From Opitutales bacterium (lineage in GTDB: Bacteria > Verrucomicrobiota > Verrucomicrobiia > Opitutales > UBA953), in NCBI GenBank assembly GCA_017935025.1, contig JAGBIL010000017.1, positions 1-64,000 on the forward strand: a stretch of DNA of 64,000 nt, written 5' to 3'. The position numbers were made by a program, and so were the translations under genes. Positions 28,245-37,296 of the stretch are shown here, in pieces (positions within the stretch are counted from its first letter, which is position 1; each line of letters begins with the position of its first letter). The notes under the pieces were generated by a model. The model was not told where the DNA came from and searched no databases. It saw nothing but the letters and a program-made list of their open reading frames with translations.

Positions 28245-29279
28245 ATGAAATTTTCCCGAACAGTCATTGAACGTATGGCGGTCGAACTTCCCGACGAAGT
28301 TTGGAGCTCCGAGTTGCTCGAAGAAAAACTCGCGCCCGTTTATTCCCGCCTGAAACTCCCGCAGGGACGCCTTGAGCTGATGACGGGGATTCGGGAACGC
28401 CGTTTTTGGAGCCGCCCTACGCTCCCGTCGCAAGCCTCCGCCATGGCTGGGAAAAAGGCGATGCTCGCTGCGGGAACGCAGCCGGAAGATATCGACTTGC
28501 TGATTCACTCCGCTGTTTGCCGCGACCGCCTCGAACCGTCCACCGCTGCCTATGTGCACGGGTTGCTCGGACTGACGCAACGCACGATGATTTTTGATGT
28601 CTCCAATGCGTGCCTCGGCTTCCTGAATGCGATGGTCGTCGCCGCCAACATGATCGAGAGCGGACAGATCCGGCGCGCGCTCATTTGCTCAGGGGAAAAC
28701 GGACGTCCGCTCGTCGAAAACACGATTGCGAAACTCAATTCCGACGAAACACTGACGCGTAATTCCATCAAGCCGTATTTTGCGAATTTCACCATCGGTG
28801 CCGGAGCCGTCGCCGCCGTGCTCACGCGCGAGGACCTCGCTCCCGCAGGTTCGCCGAAACTCGTCGGCGGAATTGTCGCGACGGATTCCGCCGCCAACCG
28901 CCTTTGCGAAGGAGACACAAGCGGAAACGCGCTCGCCATGCAGACGGATTCGGAAAAACTGCTCGAAGCGGGAATCGACCTCGCCGCGCGCGCCTGGGCG
29001 GATTTCAAAGCGGAGACGGGTTGGGACGAAAGCGTTCCCGCACACGTCATTACGCACCAAGTCGGCGTGCGCCATTCTTCCGCCCTGTTTGCGAAACTCG
29101 GACTTGATCCCGCGAAGGACCGCCGCAGCTTCGATCGCCTCGGAAACGTCGGCTCGGTTTCGCTTCCGGCGACACTTGCGCTCTACGCCGAGGCAGGCAC
29201 GTTCAAACCCGGTGAAAAAGCCGCTCTGCTCGGCATCGGTTCGGGATTGAGTTCTCTCATGCTCGGCGTGGAATTTTAA
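28245..29279 (+). CDS. 3-oxoacyl-ACP synthase III-like (KAS III / OleA-like) thiolase
   Basis: 344 residues. Thiolase-fold condensing enzyme: catalytic Cys 123 in SNACLGFLNAMV, His 271 in ITHQVGVRHS and Asn 301 in LGNVGSVSLPATL. Opening MKFSRTVIERMAVELPDEVW and GIRERRFW fit the KAS III branch that includes OleA-like enzymes and uncharacterised synthases rather than classical FabH. It would condense an acyl-CoA with malonyl-ACP or another acyl-CoA. Start ATG 28245 has GGGAGG 8 bp upstream, one of the few clear Shine-Dalgarno sequences in the window. No fab or ole cluster is next to it. Confidence 0.85.
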   Translation: MKFSRTVIERMAVELPDEVWSSELLEEKLAPVYSRLKLPQGRLELMTGIRERRFWSRPTLPSQASAMAGKKAMLAAGTQPEDIDLLIHSAVCRDRLEPSTAAYVHGLLGLTQRTMIFDVSNACLGFLNAMVVAANMIESGQIRRALICSGENGRPLVENTIAKLNSDETLTRNSIKPYFANFTIGAGAVAAVLTREDLAPAGSPKLVGGIVATDSAANRLCEGDTSGNALAMQTDSEKLLEAGIDLAARAWADFKAETGWDESVPAHVITHQVGVRHSSALFAKLGLDPAKDRRSFDRLGNVGSVSLPATLALYAEAGTFKPGEKAALLGIGSGLSSLMLGVEF

Positions 29280-29310
29280 AATTTCCGAAATTCAGGAACG
29301 AGGCATAGCA

Positions 29311-29360
29311 AAACCGGAGCGAGGAAATCACATTTTTGTTTCCCGTTTCCGGTTTCATTC
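29311..29360 (+). terminator. Possible weak terminator after the KAS III gene
   Basis: AAACCGGA (29311-29318) pairs with TCCGGTTT (29348-29355) around a long loop containing a T run. The stem is only eight bp with a weak T run after it, so the call is tentative. The rest of 29280-29459 holds one CGGGAACG motif and no gene. Confidence 0.4.
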
Positions 29361-29459
29361 TTTGTTCCGAAGCCATTCCTTTCTTGAAAAACCGCACGGG
29401 AACGCGCATCATTCCTGCTTTCTCAAAGCTTTTTGAAAACCCTTTCACACATTACGCTC

Positions 29460-30845
29460 ATGCCCAAAGTTCTCCTGAAAGAAATCGATCCCCGCGAACA
29501 GAAGCAAATCGCAGCCGCAGAAAACGCCATCGCGCGCGGTAATCCGCAATTTGCGGCAGAAACCTGCCAGGCCGTTCTCGGTCGCCACCCGGAATGCACG
29601 GAAGTGCGCCGTATCCTCCGGCGTGCGCAAAAGGCGATTTGCGGGAACAAGCCGGCAGGAAGCGGTTTCGGAAAACTTCTCAGCTCCGTTTCCCTCGCGG
29701 GAAAATCCTCCGTCGCCAAATCCAACCCGGCGGCGGCAATGGAGCACGCGGAAAAAATGCTCGCGAAAAATCCTTTCGACATTCCTGCCAACAAACTGCT
29801 CGCCGCCGCTGCGGAAACGCTCGGACTCTGGGACGCCGTTGCTCTCGCCTACGAGGAAATCGTCGCCGTTGAACCCAAAACGGAAAACTACAAACTCCTC
29901 GTCAACGCCTATTTGAACGACAACGACGGCGACCGCGCGGAAAAAGCCGTTAACGGCGCTTTGAAAAAATTCCCCGGCGACGGCGACTTGCAGGAGCTTG
30001 CCCGTCAGGTTTCCGTCAAAATGACGATGAAGAAAAGCTGGGATAACGACGGCGACTACCGCAGCAAAATCGCCGACAAGGACAAAGCGCTCGAACTCGA
30101 AAAGAAATCCCGCGTTGTTTCCGATGCGGAATCGGCAGCGGCGGAAATTCCGAAACTCCTCGAAGCCGCGCAAGCCGATCCCGAAAACACGCAAATTTTC
30201 CGTGATCTTTCCCGCAATTACAAAATTGCGGGCGACCTCAACGCCGCGATCTGGGCAATTCAACAGGCGCGCCAAACGACCAACGGCAAAACCGACGCGA
30301 CGCTTGAAAAGCTTGAACACTCGCTCACGACGGAAAACTACGAAAACTGCATCCGCGCCGCAGAAAAAGTCGTCGCCGAAAATCCCGGGAACGCCGAATA
30401 CGCGGATTATTTGGCAAAACTCCGCGAAGCAGAAAAAGCCTACAAACTGCAGGCGATTCAGACGCTCGTCGAAAAATATCCGAACGATTACAACTACCGT
30501 TACGACCTCGGCTTGATGTTGCTCGATTCCGGCGACGTCAACAGCGCGATTCGCGAACTCCAGCTCGCACAGCGCTCGCCGAAGAACCGCCATCTGGCAA
30601 TGCTCAACCTCGGTCGCGCGTTCATCGCGGGCAGCAAGTACGACCTTGCCGCCGACCAGCTCGCCGTCGCCAAAGGCGAAATCGGTTTGATGAACGAACT
30701 GAAGAAGGACGTGATTTACGAACTCGCCAACGCGCTGGAAAAATCCGGAAAACGCGAAGATGCCATCGCCGAATACAAGGCTCTCTACATGGCGGATTCG
30801 ACCTACAAGGACGTTTCCGAAAAAATCAACGCATTCTACAAGTAA
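29460..30845 (+). CDS. TPR-repeat protein
   Basis: 461 residues, mostly helical, cytosolic (no signal peptide). Tetratricopeptide-like units are visible: AIARGNPQFAAETCQAVLGRHPECTEVRRIL, AEKMLAKNPFDIPANKLLAAAAETLGLWDAVALAYEEIVAVEP, NYRYDLGLMLLDSGDVNSAIRELQLAQRSP, and a last one with ALEKSGKREDAIAEYKALYMAD. Scaffold or assembly role likely but partner unknown. ATG 29460 preferred over an upstream TTG. Followed by a heptad-repeat element, then a SIS-domain gene. Confidence 0.8.
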   Translation: MPKVLLKEIDPREQKQIAAAENAIARGNPQFAAETCQAVLGRHPECTEVRRILRRAQKAICGNKPAGSGFGKLLSSVSLAGKSSVAKSNPAAAMEHAEKMLAKNPFDIPANKLLAAAAETLGLWDAVALAYEEIVAVEPKTENYKLLVNAYLNDNDGDRAEKAVNGALKKFPGDGDLQELARQVSVKMTMKKSWDNDGDYRSKIADKDKALELEKKSRVVSDAESAAAEIPKLLEAAQADPENTQIFRDLSRNYKIAGDLNAAIWAIQQARQTTNGKTDATLEKLEHSLTTENYENCIRAAEKVVAENPGNAEYADYLAKLREAEKAYKLQAIQTLVEKYPNDYNYRYDLGLMLLDSGDVNSAIRELQLAQRSPKNRHLAMLNLGRAFIAGSKYDLAADQLAVAKGEIGLMNELKKDVIYELANALEKSGKREDAIAEYKALYMADSTYKDVSEKINAFYK

Positions 30846-30936
30846 GAGAAGAATTAGAAGTGAGGAATTAGGAATACAAAAACTGTCCTGATTCCTCATT
30901 TCTAATTCTTCATTCCTAATTTCTAATTCTTTTCCC
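30846..30936. repeat. Heptad-repeat palindromic element A
   Basis: Left arm GAATTAG-AAGTGAG-GAATTAG-GAATACA, right arm TTCCTCA-TTTCTAA-TTCTTCA-TTCCTAA-TTTCTAA. A right-arm stretch of about 20 bp is the near-perfect reverse complement of the left arm. Each arm is a tandem of degenerate 7-mers. Lies between the TPR and SIS-domain genes. Confidence 0.8.
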
Positions 30937-30939
30937 CAA

Positions 30940-31557
30940 ATGCCCCTCCATCCGCAAATCAAATTTCTGATTTCCCGCTATCCCGTTCTCGAAAGCTGCG
31001 GGAACGATATCCAGCGTGCCGTCGACGTGCTCGCCGAATCCTACCGCAACGGCGGAAAACTCCTCATCTGCGGGAACGGCGGAAGCGCCGCCGATGCCGA
31101 CCACATTTCCGGCGAGCTGCTGAAAGGTTTTTGCTCAAAGCGTCCGCTGAAACCCGAAGCGCGGGAACGCCTCGGCGAAGAGCTCGCCTCGCAGTTGCAG
31201 GATGCCCTGCCCGCGATTCCGCTTCACAGCCTCGGAGCAATCAACACGGCTTGGCTGAACGACTGCGATCCGTACTACGGCTACGCGCAACTCGTTTGGG
31301 GTTTGGGCAACAAAGGAGACGTTTTGCTCGGGCTTTCGACTTCGGGAAATTCCAAAAACGTCGGCTACGCAATGCAAGCCGCCCGAGCCAAAGGATTGGC
31401 AACCGTCGGGCTTTCCGGTGCGACCGGCGGGAAACTGAAAACGCTTGCGGATGTCTGCATTTGCGTGCCCGACACGGCAACATTCAAAATTCAGGAACTC
31501 CACCTTCCCGTTTACCACACGATTTGCCTCGCACTCGAAGATATTTTCTTCGGATAA
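30940..31557 (+). CDS. gmhA: SIS-domain sugar-phosphate isomerase, GmhA-like
   Basis: 205 residues. SIS fold with LLICGNGGSAADADHISGELLKGF, LGAINTAWLNDCDPYYGYAQLVWGLGNKGDVLLGLSTSGNSKNV, the layout of phosphoheptose isomerases that convert sedoheptulose 7-phosphate to D-glycero-D-manno-heptose 7-phosphate for lipopolysaccharide core. The residues between the two sugar-phosphate loops are longer than in E. coli GmhA, and close relatives (DiaA, other SIS isomerases) cannot be ruled out. No other heptose genes are in the window. Confidence 0.75.
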   Translation: MPLHPQIKFLISRYPVLESCGNDIQRAVDVLAESYRNGGKLLICGNGGSAADADHISGELLKGFCSKRPLKPEARERLGEELASQLQDALPAIPLHSLGAINTAWLNDCDPYYGYAQLVWGLGNKGDVLLGLSTSGNSKNVGYAMQAARAKGLATVGLSGATGGKLKTLADVCICVPDTATFKIQELHLPVYHTICLALEDIFFG

Positions 31558-31607
31558 AAAAAGAAATGTGAAGGCTGTTCCCGTAAAGAAAATTTTTCCG
31601 CGCACTC

Positions 31608-31645
31608 ATTCGTAGGAGTAATTTTGCTCCTACGAATTTTTTTTG
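31608..31645 (+). terminator. Terminator of the gmhA-like gene, overlapping the lnt stop
   Basis: ATTCGTAGGAG (31608-31618), loop TAATTTTG, CTCCTACGAAT (31627-31637), then T8. The stem contains the lnt stop codon (31630-31632), and the T run encodes the Lys-rich end of Lnt on the other strand. Confidence 0.85.
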
Positions 31646-33303
31646 CGCCAACGGCGGTTGCGTAAATACGCGGAGAGGAAAAGAAGACCGCCGAGCGTGA
31701 CGAGCCATTCTCCGTGGCGGGCGTAAAACGTGCGTCCTCCCGCGCCGAGCGCGTTCCCGTCTTCGTCGAAACGCCTCCAGCCGTGAACTTCAAAGCTTTT
31801 TTCTCCGCGAAAATAAATCGTGCCGTCCGGCTTGTTGTTTTCGGTCATCACTGCCATGTGTCCGAGCGGATTGATCAGCCCGCTCCAACCCGCGTTCCCG
31901 CAACGCACCACGGGCACGCCCAGACTCACCGCCTGCATCACGGAATGAGCCGCGTGCTGATACGCTCCGGCTTCGCGTCCGTACCACGCATCGTTAGTCA
32001 CCACGGCAAGAAAATCCGCTCCCCGGCGAACGAGATCGCGCCCGAGCTCGGGAAAAACATCTTCGTAGCACACAAGCGCGCCCATCGAAAACGATCCGTT
32101 TTTCAAATAAATCCGAATCGGCTCAGCGGACGTTCCCGCGAGGCAATCCGCCGCAGCCGGCACAATTTTCCGGAACGGCAAATAATCCGCAAACGGCAAA
32201 TATTCGCCGAAAGGCACAAGATGCCGCTTCGCGTAAAATTCATCGGAAATACCGGATTTCGGGTAGGCGACGTGTACGGAATTGTAATACGTTTTTTCGT
32301 CGTTGCCGTTGCAAATTCCGCCAAAAACAAGCGGCGTTCCCGCGTGGGCGACGAGCTCTTCGATCCACGCGCGATAGTCGGGCAAATCAACGGGAAACGG
32401 CAGCGCGGCCTCCGGCCAAAGGATAAAATCCGGCGCGGGAACGCCCTTCGCGGCGGCAAGAGTCAACTCGTCCAGCACGGCGACACACGCGGAAGTACGC
32501 GATGAATCCCACTTTTCGTTCGGGTCAAAATCCGGCTGAACCGCCGCAAACGCAAAGTATTTTTCGTTGTTTTTTGCGAAATCCAAGCAGGAATTCCAAT
32601 ACACGAAAACCGAGAGCAAAACCGGAATCAGTGCGCAGTAAAATTCCGGACAAATGCTGCGCAGAGAGCTGAACATCGATTGCGAGTCGCCGGGTCGCAC
32701 CCGCCAGATTTTTGCCTCAACGACCAAATGACGCGCATACCGCGCCACGCCGAGATTGAAGAAAATTATCAGAAAACTCGCACCCGCCGTTCCCGTCCAC
32801 GGGCAATACGCGAGCATCGCCGGGCGTTCCCACTGCGTCGCCCCGAGCGGCATCCACGGGAACCCCGAAAGAAACCACGTCAAGATCCATTCGAGCAAAA
32901 TCCAAAGCCCGGCAAGCCCGAGCAAATTCAGCAAACGCGAAAAAAATCCGTGCTCTTTTCCGCTCGCGGGAAAAATCATCCGCAACGCGATGAACCACAA
33001 AAACGGAAACGCCGAATATCCCAACGGCAAAAGAAAAACCGCCAGCCAGCCCAGCGGCGGATAGACGTGGCGAAGCCAAATCAGCGTGAGCAAACCGCTC
33101 AAATAAGCACACGCCGACGCGCCGAAAAGCCAACTTTTCCAACTCGGACGCGTCGCCGCCCAAAGCGCCATCGGCACCGCCCAAACCCACGCCAGCGAAG
33201 CGATATCCGCTCCCGGCATCGACAAAACATAGCCCAACGTCGAAAGACCGACTGCGACAACCGCGAACACGCGTTCCCGCGTAATTTTTTTCGAGAAAAT
33301 CAT
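31630..33303 (-). CDS. lnt: Apolipoprotein N-acyltransferase
   Basis: 557 residues. Adds the third acyl chain to the N-terminal Cys of lipoproteins at the inner membrane. About six to seven N-terminal helices (about 10-215), then a nitrilase-fold periplasmic domain with the catalytic triad E298 (WPEAALPF), K359 (AKRHLVPFGEYLPF) and C412 (VCYEDVFPEL), and a final membrane helix with a basic end (RRWRKKNS). Matches the lipoproteins seen here (6916 and 18953 genes) and a Gram-negative envelope. Convergent with the gmhA-like gene. Confidence 0.95.
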   Translation of the reverse strand: MIFSKKITRERVFAVVAVGLSTLGYVLSMPGADIASLAWVWAVPMALWAATRPSWKSWLFGASACAYLSGLLTLIWLRHVYPPLGWLAVFLLPLGYSAFPFLWFIALRMIFPASGKEHGFFSRLLNLLGLAGLWILLEWILTWFLSGFPWMPLGATQWERPAMLAYCPWTGTAGASFLIIFFNLGVARYARHLVVEAKIWRVRPGDSQSMFSSLRSICPEFYCALIPVLLSVFVYWNSCLDFAKNNEKYFAFAAVQPDFDPNEKWDSSRTSACVAVLDELTLAAAKGVPAPDFILWPEAALPFPVDLPDYRAWIEELVAHAGTPLVFGGICNGNDEKTYYNSVHVAYPKSGISDEFYAKRHLVPFGEYLPFADYLPFRKIVPAAADCLAGTSAEPIRIYLKNGSFSMGALVCYEDVFPELGRDLVRRGADFLAVVTNDAWYGREAGAYQHAAHSVMQAVSLGVPVVRCGNAGWSGLINPLGHMAVMTENNKPDGTIYFRGEKSFEVHGWRRFDEDGNALGAGGRTFYARHGEWLVTLGGLLFLSAYLRNRRWRKKNS

Positions 33304-33515
33304 TTCCGCTCAGCGTAAAGCCCGTACCCGTACTTGAAAAGTTTTTTTGTCCGGAACCCGCAGACCGCTCCGCGTGAAATTAAAATTTTTCCTAAGTATC
33401 CATCCTCCGCCCTCCCTCGACCATAGAAGCGAAAAAAAAACGTTTTTCGTGGTGGACAAAATTTTTGAAAAAACCGACACTCCTTGCCGCTTTACATTTA
33501 CTTATGATTCACAAA

Positions 33516-34388
33516 ATGAAAACCCTCGTTCCCGTGCTTGCGGCATTTGCCGTAGCCCCGTTTGTTTCCGTTGCAGATGAAGCCGCGCAACCGCCGGCTC
33601 TCGCGCCCGAAACCGCCGCGCAGGCACCGAAGAAAATCGAAATCACGCCCGAACAGCGCCAACTTTTTCTGAAAGGTTTGGGCTGGCTCGTCGGTCAACA
33701 GAGCGGCTTAGTTCAAGAGCTCCGCATTTCCAAAGAAGATGCCGCCGCCGTCGCGGAAGGCTTCCGTCTTGCGCTCATGGGCGAAGGTCAGGACATCCCC
33801 GCTCAAGTCATGGCGAATAATGACGCCTACTCCGCGTTTATCGACGAGTTGCAGGCAAACGCCATGGCTCAACTCGAAGCCGAAATGAAATCCGCCGCCG
33901 CCGAAAACAAGAAAATCGGTGCGGAATTTGCTCAGAAGAAGCAAGCTGAAGACGACGGGTACAAAGCGCTTCCGTCCGGCGTTCTGATGAAAACCACGAA
34001 AGCGGGCGATACCGAGAAAAAGCCTTCGGCCGCCGACACGGTCTCCGTGCGCTACACGGGAAAACTCGTTGACGGCACGGTGTTCGACAGCTCGGCGAAG
34101 GACGAAAACGGTGTTCCCGTGCAGTTTGTCGCAGGCGAAGGCGAAACGGTCTCGCTCCCGCTCGGACAGCTGATTAAAGCCTGGGCGGAAGCGATTCCGT
34201 TGCTCGGCATCGGCGGGCAATGCACACTTATCGTTCCCGCGGATCAGGCGTACGGCGATCGCGCCGTCGGCATCATTCCGCCGGGAGCCACGCTCATTTT
34301 CGATATTGAACTCGACGGCATCGCCGATCCGGACAACGGAAATGACGATGCGGAAGAAATCGACATCGCCGAAATCGAAGAAGCATAG
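33516..34388 (+). CDS. FKBP-type peptidyl-prolyl cis-trans isomerase, secreted
   Basis: 290 residues from ATG 33516 (ATG 33504 adds MIHK). Signal peptide MKTLVPVLAAFAVAPFVSVAD, an FkpA/Mip-like helical dimerisation region (about 40-150), then an FKBP domain (about 165-275): VSVRYTGKLVDGTVFDSSA, VSLPLGQLIKAWAEAIPLLGIGGQCTLIVP, AYGDR and PPGATLIFDIELDGI. A very acidic tail follows (DDAEEIDIAEIEEA). Periplasmic folding helper. Ends at a motif-pair terminator. Confidence 0.93.
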   Translation: MKTLVPVLAAFAVAPFVSVADEAAQPPALAPETAAQAPKKIEITPEQRQLFLKGLGWLVGQQSGLVQELRISKEDAAAVAEGFRLALMGEGQDIPAQVMANNDAYSAFIDELQANAMAQLEAEMKSAAAENKKIGAEFAQKKQAEDDGYKALPSGVLMKTTKAGDTEKKPSAADTVSVRYTGKLVDGTVFDSSAKDENGVPVQFVAGEGETVSLPLGQLIKAWAEAIPLLGIGGQCTLIVPADQAYGDRAVGIIPPGATLIFDIELDGIADPDNGNDDAEEIDIAEIEEA

Positions 34389-34407
34389 TTGATTTTTCTT
34401 CGATGAA

Positions 34408-34447
34408 CGCGTTCCCGCGAGGATTTTCCCGCGGGAACGTTTTTTTA
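34408..34447 (+). terminator. Terminator made of a perfect CGTTCCCG inverted pair
   Basis: CGTTCCCGCG (34410-34419), 10-base loop, CGCGGGAACG (34430-34439), then a T run. Both arms are exact copies of the window-wide motif in opposite orientation. Confidence 0.92.
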
Positions 34448-34480
34448 TGTTAACCTGCGATACGCTCAATGGGCTAAACG

Positions 34481-34555
34481 TGTGCGTTCCTTTTGAGGAG
34501 AAAATTCTATTCCGTTGCCAAACCCGTTTTTTTTCTATTCAATGTGCGTTCCTTT
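34481..34555 (+). promoter_or_regulatory. Direct repeat TGTGCGTTCCTTT x2 upstream of glgP
   Basis: The 13-mer TGTGCGTTCCTTT occurs at 34481-34493 and 34543-34555, 62 bp apart (close to six helical turns), within the 166-bp leader of glgP. It could be an activator/repressor site pair or part of two promoters. Exact repeats of 13 bp in such a short region are not expected by chance. Confidence 0.45.
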
Positions 34556-34613
34556 AACAAAATCTGACTAGGACACAAAAGATTAAAGTAGACAAACAAC
34601 GAAAAAAATAACG

Positions 34614-37151
34614 ATGGCAAAACCGACATCTTCCAAAAAGACAGCCAAGGCGGCATTGCAGTCCGTCACCGACAAATCCGGACAGGAAGCCGTTTCCGCG
34701 TTCAAGCAGTGGATCCTCTATCATATGCGTTGCACGCTCGCACGCGACACAAACACTGCAACGAATCACGATTGGCTCACCGCCGTCAGTTGCGCAATTC
34801 GCGACCTTTTGCACCACCGCTTCATCACAACGCAGGAAACCCACGTCACGGAGAAGGCGCGCCGCTGCTACTACCTTTCGATTGAATACCTGATGGGACG
34901 CCTTCTTCGCAACAATCTTGCGAATGCGGAATTACTTGAGGTCGCCGAAGCGGCGATTCGCGAGCTCGGACTCGATCCCGAAACAATTTTCGCGGAAGAA
35001 AAAGATATGGGGCTCGGCAACGGCGGTCTCGGTCGCCTCGCCGCGTGCTTCCTCGACTCGCTCGCCACGTTGGATCTCCCGAGTGTCGGCTACGGGATTC
35101 ACTATGAATTCGGTCTCTTCCGCCAGACGTTCGTCAACGGCTACCAGGTGGAAACTGCCGACAACTGGCTCATCGCCGGTAACCCGTGGCACCTCCGCCG
35201 CGCGTCCCGCCGACTCGAAGTCCCGGTTTACGGCCATGTCGAACTCTCCTACGACGAAAACGGCAATTTCCGTCCGCGCTGGGTAAACACGCAAACGCTC
35301 GTCGCCGTACCGTGGGATATTCCGATTGTCGGCTACAAGGCGAAGACGATCAACTTCCTCCGCCTCTGGGAAGCGAAAGCCACGCGCGATTTCGATTTCC
35401 ACAAGTTCAACGAAGGCGCTTACATCGAAGCGATTCACGAAAAAGCGAGCAGCGAAACCGTTTCCAAGGTGCTTTATCCGAACGATAAAGCTGCCGTCGG
35501 CCGCCAGCTCCGCCTCGTCCAGCAGATTTTCTTCGTTTCCGCTTCGTTGCAGGACATCATCCGCCGCCACAAAGCCGAAAACGGGTCGCTCGATACGCTT
35601 CCGGAAAAAGCCGCGATCCAGCTCAACGACACGCACCCGACGCTTGCGATTCCGGAATTGATGCGCCTCCTCCTCGACGTCGAAGGTTACTCCTGGGACA
35701 AAGCGTGGAGCATCGTCACGAAGGTTTTCGCGTACACAAACCACACGCTTCTTCCCGAAGCGCTCGAAAAGTGGAGCGTGCCGCTGTTTGAAAAAGTGCT
35801 CCCGCGCCATCTCCAGATCATTTACGAAATCAACCGCCGCTTCCTCATGGAAGTCGAAAAGAAGTGGCCGGGAGACGAATCGAAGAAGCGCGAACTCTCC
35901 ATCATCGAAGAAGGCAACCCGAAACAGGTCCGCATGGCGACGCTCGCCGTCATCACCTGCCATTCCACCAACGGTGTCGCCGCACTTCACACGGAATTGC
36001 TCAAGCAGACGCTTTTCCACGACCTGCACGAGCTCTATCCGGAACGCTTCAACAACAAGACGAACGGCATCACGCCGCGCCGTTGGCTTCGCGCTTGCAA
36101 CACCGGGCTTTCCAAACTCATCGATTCCAAAATCGGCGGTGATTGGACGGCAGATCTCGACCAGCTCAAAAAGCTCGAAAAATTTGCCAACGACAAAGCC
36201 TTCCGCAAGTCCTACATGGACATCAAGCGTGCGAACAAGGTTGAACTCGCCCGCATTATCAAGAGCCTCTGCGGTATCGAAGTTTCGCCGGATGCGCTCT
36301 TCGACGTTCAGATCAAGCGCTTGCACGAATACAAACGCCAGCACCTGAACCTGCTCCACATCCTAACGCTTTACCACCGCATCCTGAACAACCCGTCGCA
36401 GGACATCACTCCGCGTGTGTTCATCTTCGGTGCGAAGGCCGCTCCGGGCTACGAACTCGCCAAGCACATCATCCACGCCATCAACGCCGTTGCCGCAAAA
36501 ATCAACAACGACCCGCGCGTGGGAGACAAGCTCAAGGTTGCGTTCATTCCGGACTATCGCGTATCCCTCGCAGAAAAAATCATTCCTGCGGCGGACCTTT
36601 CCGAGCAGATTTCCACGGCGGGCAAGGAAGCCTCCGGAACAGGCAATATGAAGCTCGCTCTCAACGGTGCGCTCACGATCGGCACGCTCGACGGCGCGAA
36701 CGTCGAAATCAAAGAAGAAGTCGGCGACGACAACATCTTCATTTTCGGTCTCACGGTCGACGAAGTTAAAGCTCTGCGTTCCCGCGGCTACAATCCTTGG
36801 GAATACTACAATCGCGACGAAGAGCTCAAAGCTGTTCTCGGCTGGCTCACCAGCGATTACTTCACGCCGGAAGCTCCGGGCTCGCTCGCTCCGGTTGTTC
36901 GTAGCCTCCTCGAAGGCGGCGACCCGTTCCTCGTCCTCGCCGACTACCGTGCGTATGTAGAATGCCACGAACGCGTGGACAAAGCGTTCCGCGACAAGGA
37001 CGCATGGGCGAAGTCCGCGATTCTCAACACCGCGCGCGTCGGCAAATTCTCGTCCGACCGCACGATTTCCGAATACGCGAAAGACATTTGGAATCTGCCC
37101 GCACTTCCCGTCAAACACGGTGAAATGCACTGGCGCATCATCGCGGAATAA
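34614..37151 (+). CDS. glgP: Glycogen/starch phosphorylase
   Basis: 845 residues, normal length. Phosphorolysis of alpha-1,4-glucan to glucose 1-phosphate, PLP-dependent, cytosolic. PLP lysine K680 in [20 protein letters not shown]; early [19 protein letters not shown] and [22 protein letters not shown] glucan-phosphorylase blocks. It contains only one CGTTCCCG copy (near 36779) in 2.5 kb, far below the window average. Probably transcribed alone, with a repeat-bearing leader upstream and two terminators downstream. Links with pfk on the other side of those terminators in glycogen breakdown to glycolysis. Confidence 0.97.
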   Translation: MAKPTSSKKTAKAALQSVTDKSGQEAVSAFKQWILYHMRCTLARDTNTATNHDWLTAVSCAIRDLLHHRFITTQETHVTEKARRCYYLSIEYLMGRLLRNNLANAELLEVAEAAIRELGLDPETIFAEEKDMGLGNGGLGRLAACFLDSLATLDLPSVGYGIHYEFGLFRQTFVNGYQVETADNWLIAGNPWHLRRASRRLEVPVYGHVELSYDENGNFRPRWVNTQTLVAVPWDIPIVGYKAKTINFLRLWEAKATRDFDFHKFNEGAYIEAIHEKASSETVSKVLYPNDKAAVGRQLRLVQQIFFVSASLQDIIRRHKAENGSLDTLPEKAAIQLNDTHPTLAIPELMRLLLDVEGYSWDKAWSIVTKVFAYTNHTLLPEALEKWSVPLFEKVLPRHLQIIYEINRRFLMEVEKKWPGDESKKRELSIIEEGNPKQVRMATLAVITCHSTNGVAALHTELLKQTLFHDLHELYPERFNNKTNGITPRRWLRACNTGLSKLIDSKIGGDWTADLDQLKKLEKFANDKAFRKSYMDIKRANKVELARIIKSLCGIEVSPDALFDVQIKRLHEYKRQHLNLLHILTLYHRILNNPSQDITPRVFIFGAKAAPGYELAKHIIHAINAVAAKINNDPRVGDKLKVAFIPDYRVSLAEKIIPAADLSEQISTAGKEASGTGNMKLALNGALTIGTLDGANVEIKEEVGDDNIFIFGLTVDEVKALRSRGYNPWEYYNRDEELKAVLGWLTSDYFTPEAPGSLAPVVRSLLEGGDPFLVLADYRAYVECHERVDKAFRDKDAWAKSAILNTARVGKFSSDRTISEYAKDIWNLPALPVKHGEMHWRIIAE

Positions 37152-37165
37152 TTCATTCCGTTCCT

Positions 37166-37212
37166 AAAAAAGCGTTCCCGCGAGGAATTTCCTCACGGGA
37201 ACGCTTTTTTTT
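37166..37212. terminator. Motif-pair terminator after glgP
   Basis: AAAAGCGTTCCCG (37168-37180) pairs with CGGGAACGCTTTT (37196-37208), with GAGGAAATTTCCTC extending the hairpin inside. A and T runs outside. Both arms carry the motif. Confidence 0.92.
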
Positions 37213-37246
37213 TCAAACCACGCTTTACGACACTCACAGCAAAAAC

Positions 37247-37281
37247 AAAAAACAGCGACGTTCCCGCCGCTGTTTTTTTTT
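37247..37281. terminator. Terminator after pfk with the motif in its loop
   Basis: AACAGCG (37251-37257) pairs with CGCTGTT (37268-37274), followed by T run and preceded by A run; loop contains CGTTCCCG (37259-37266). Confidence 0.85.
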
Positions 37282-37296
37282 GCTGTTCGGAAAAAT

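Noticed and set aside
29445-30962. 505-codon open frame on the minus strand
   Set aside because: Antisense of the TPR gene and repeat element A; the plus strand gives clear TPR repeats.
32680-33318. Open frame of 212 codons on the plus strand
   Set aside because: Shadow of the lnt membrane region; repetitive RPR/QKNR composition without recognisable domains.
34932-36359. 475-codon minus-strand open frame inside glgP
   Set aside because: Shadow of a fully conserved glycogen phosphorylase.
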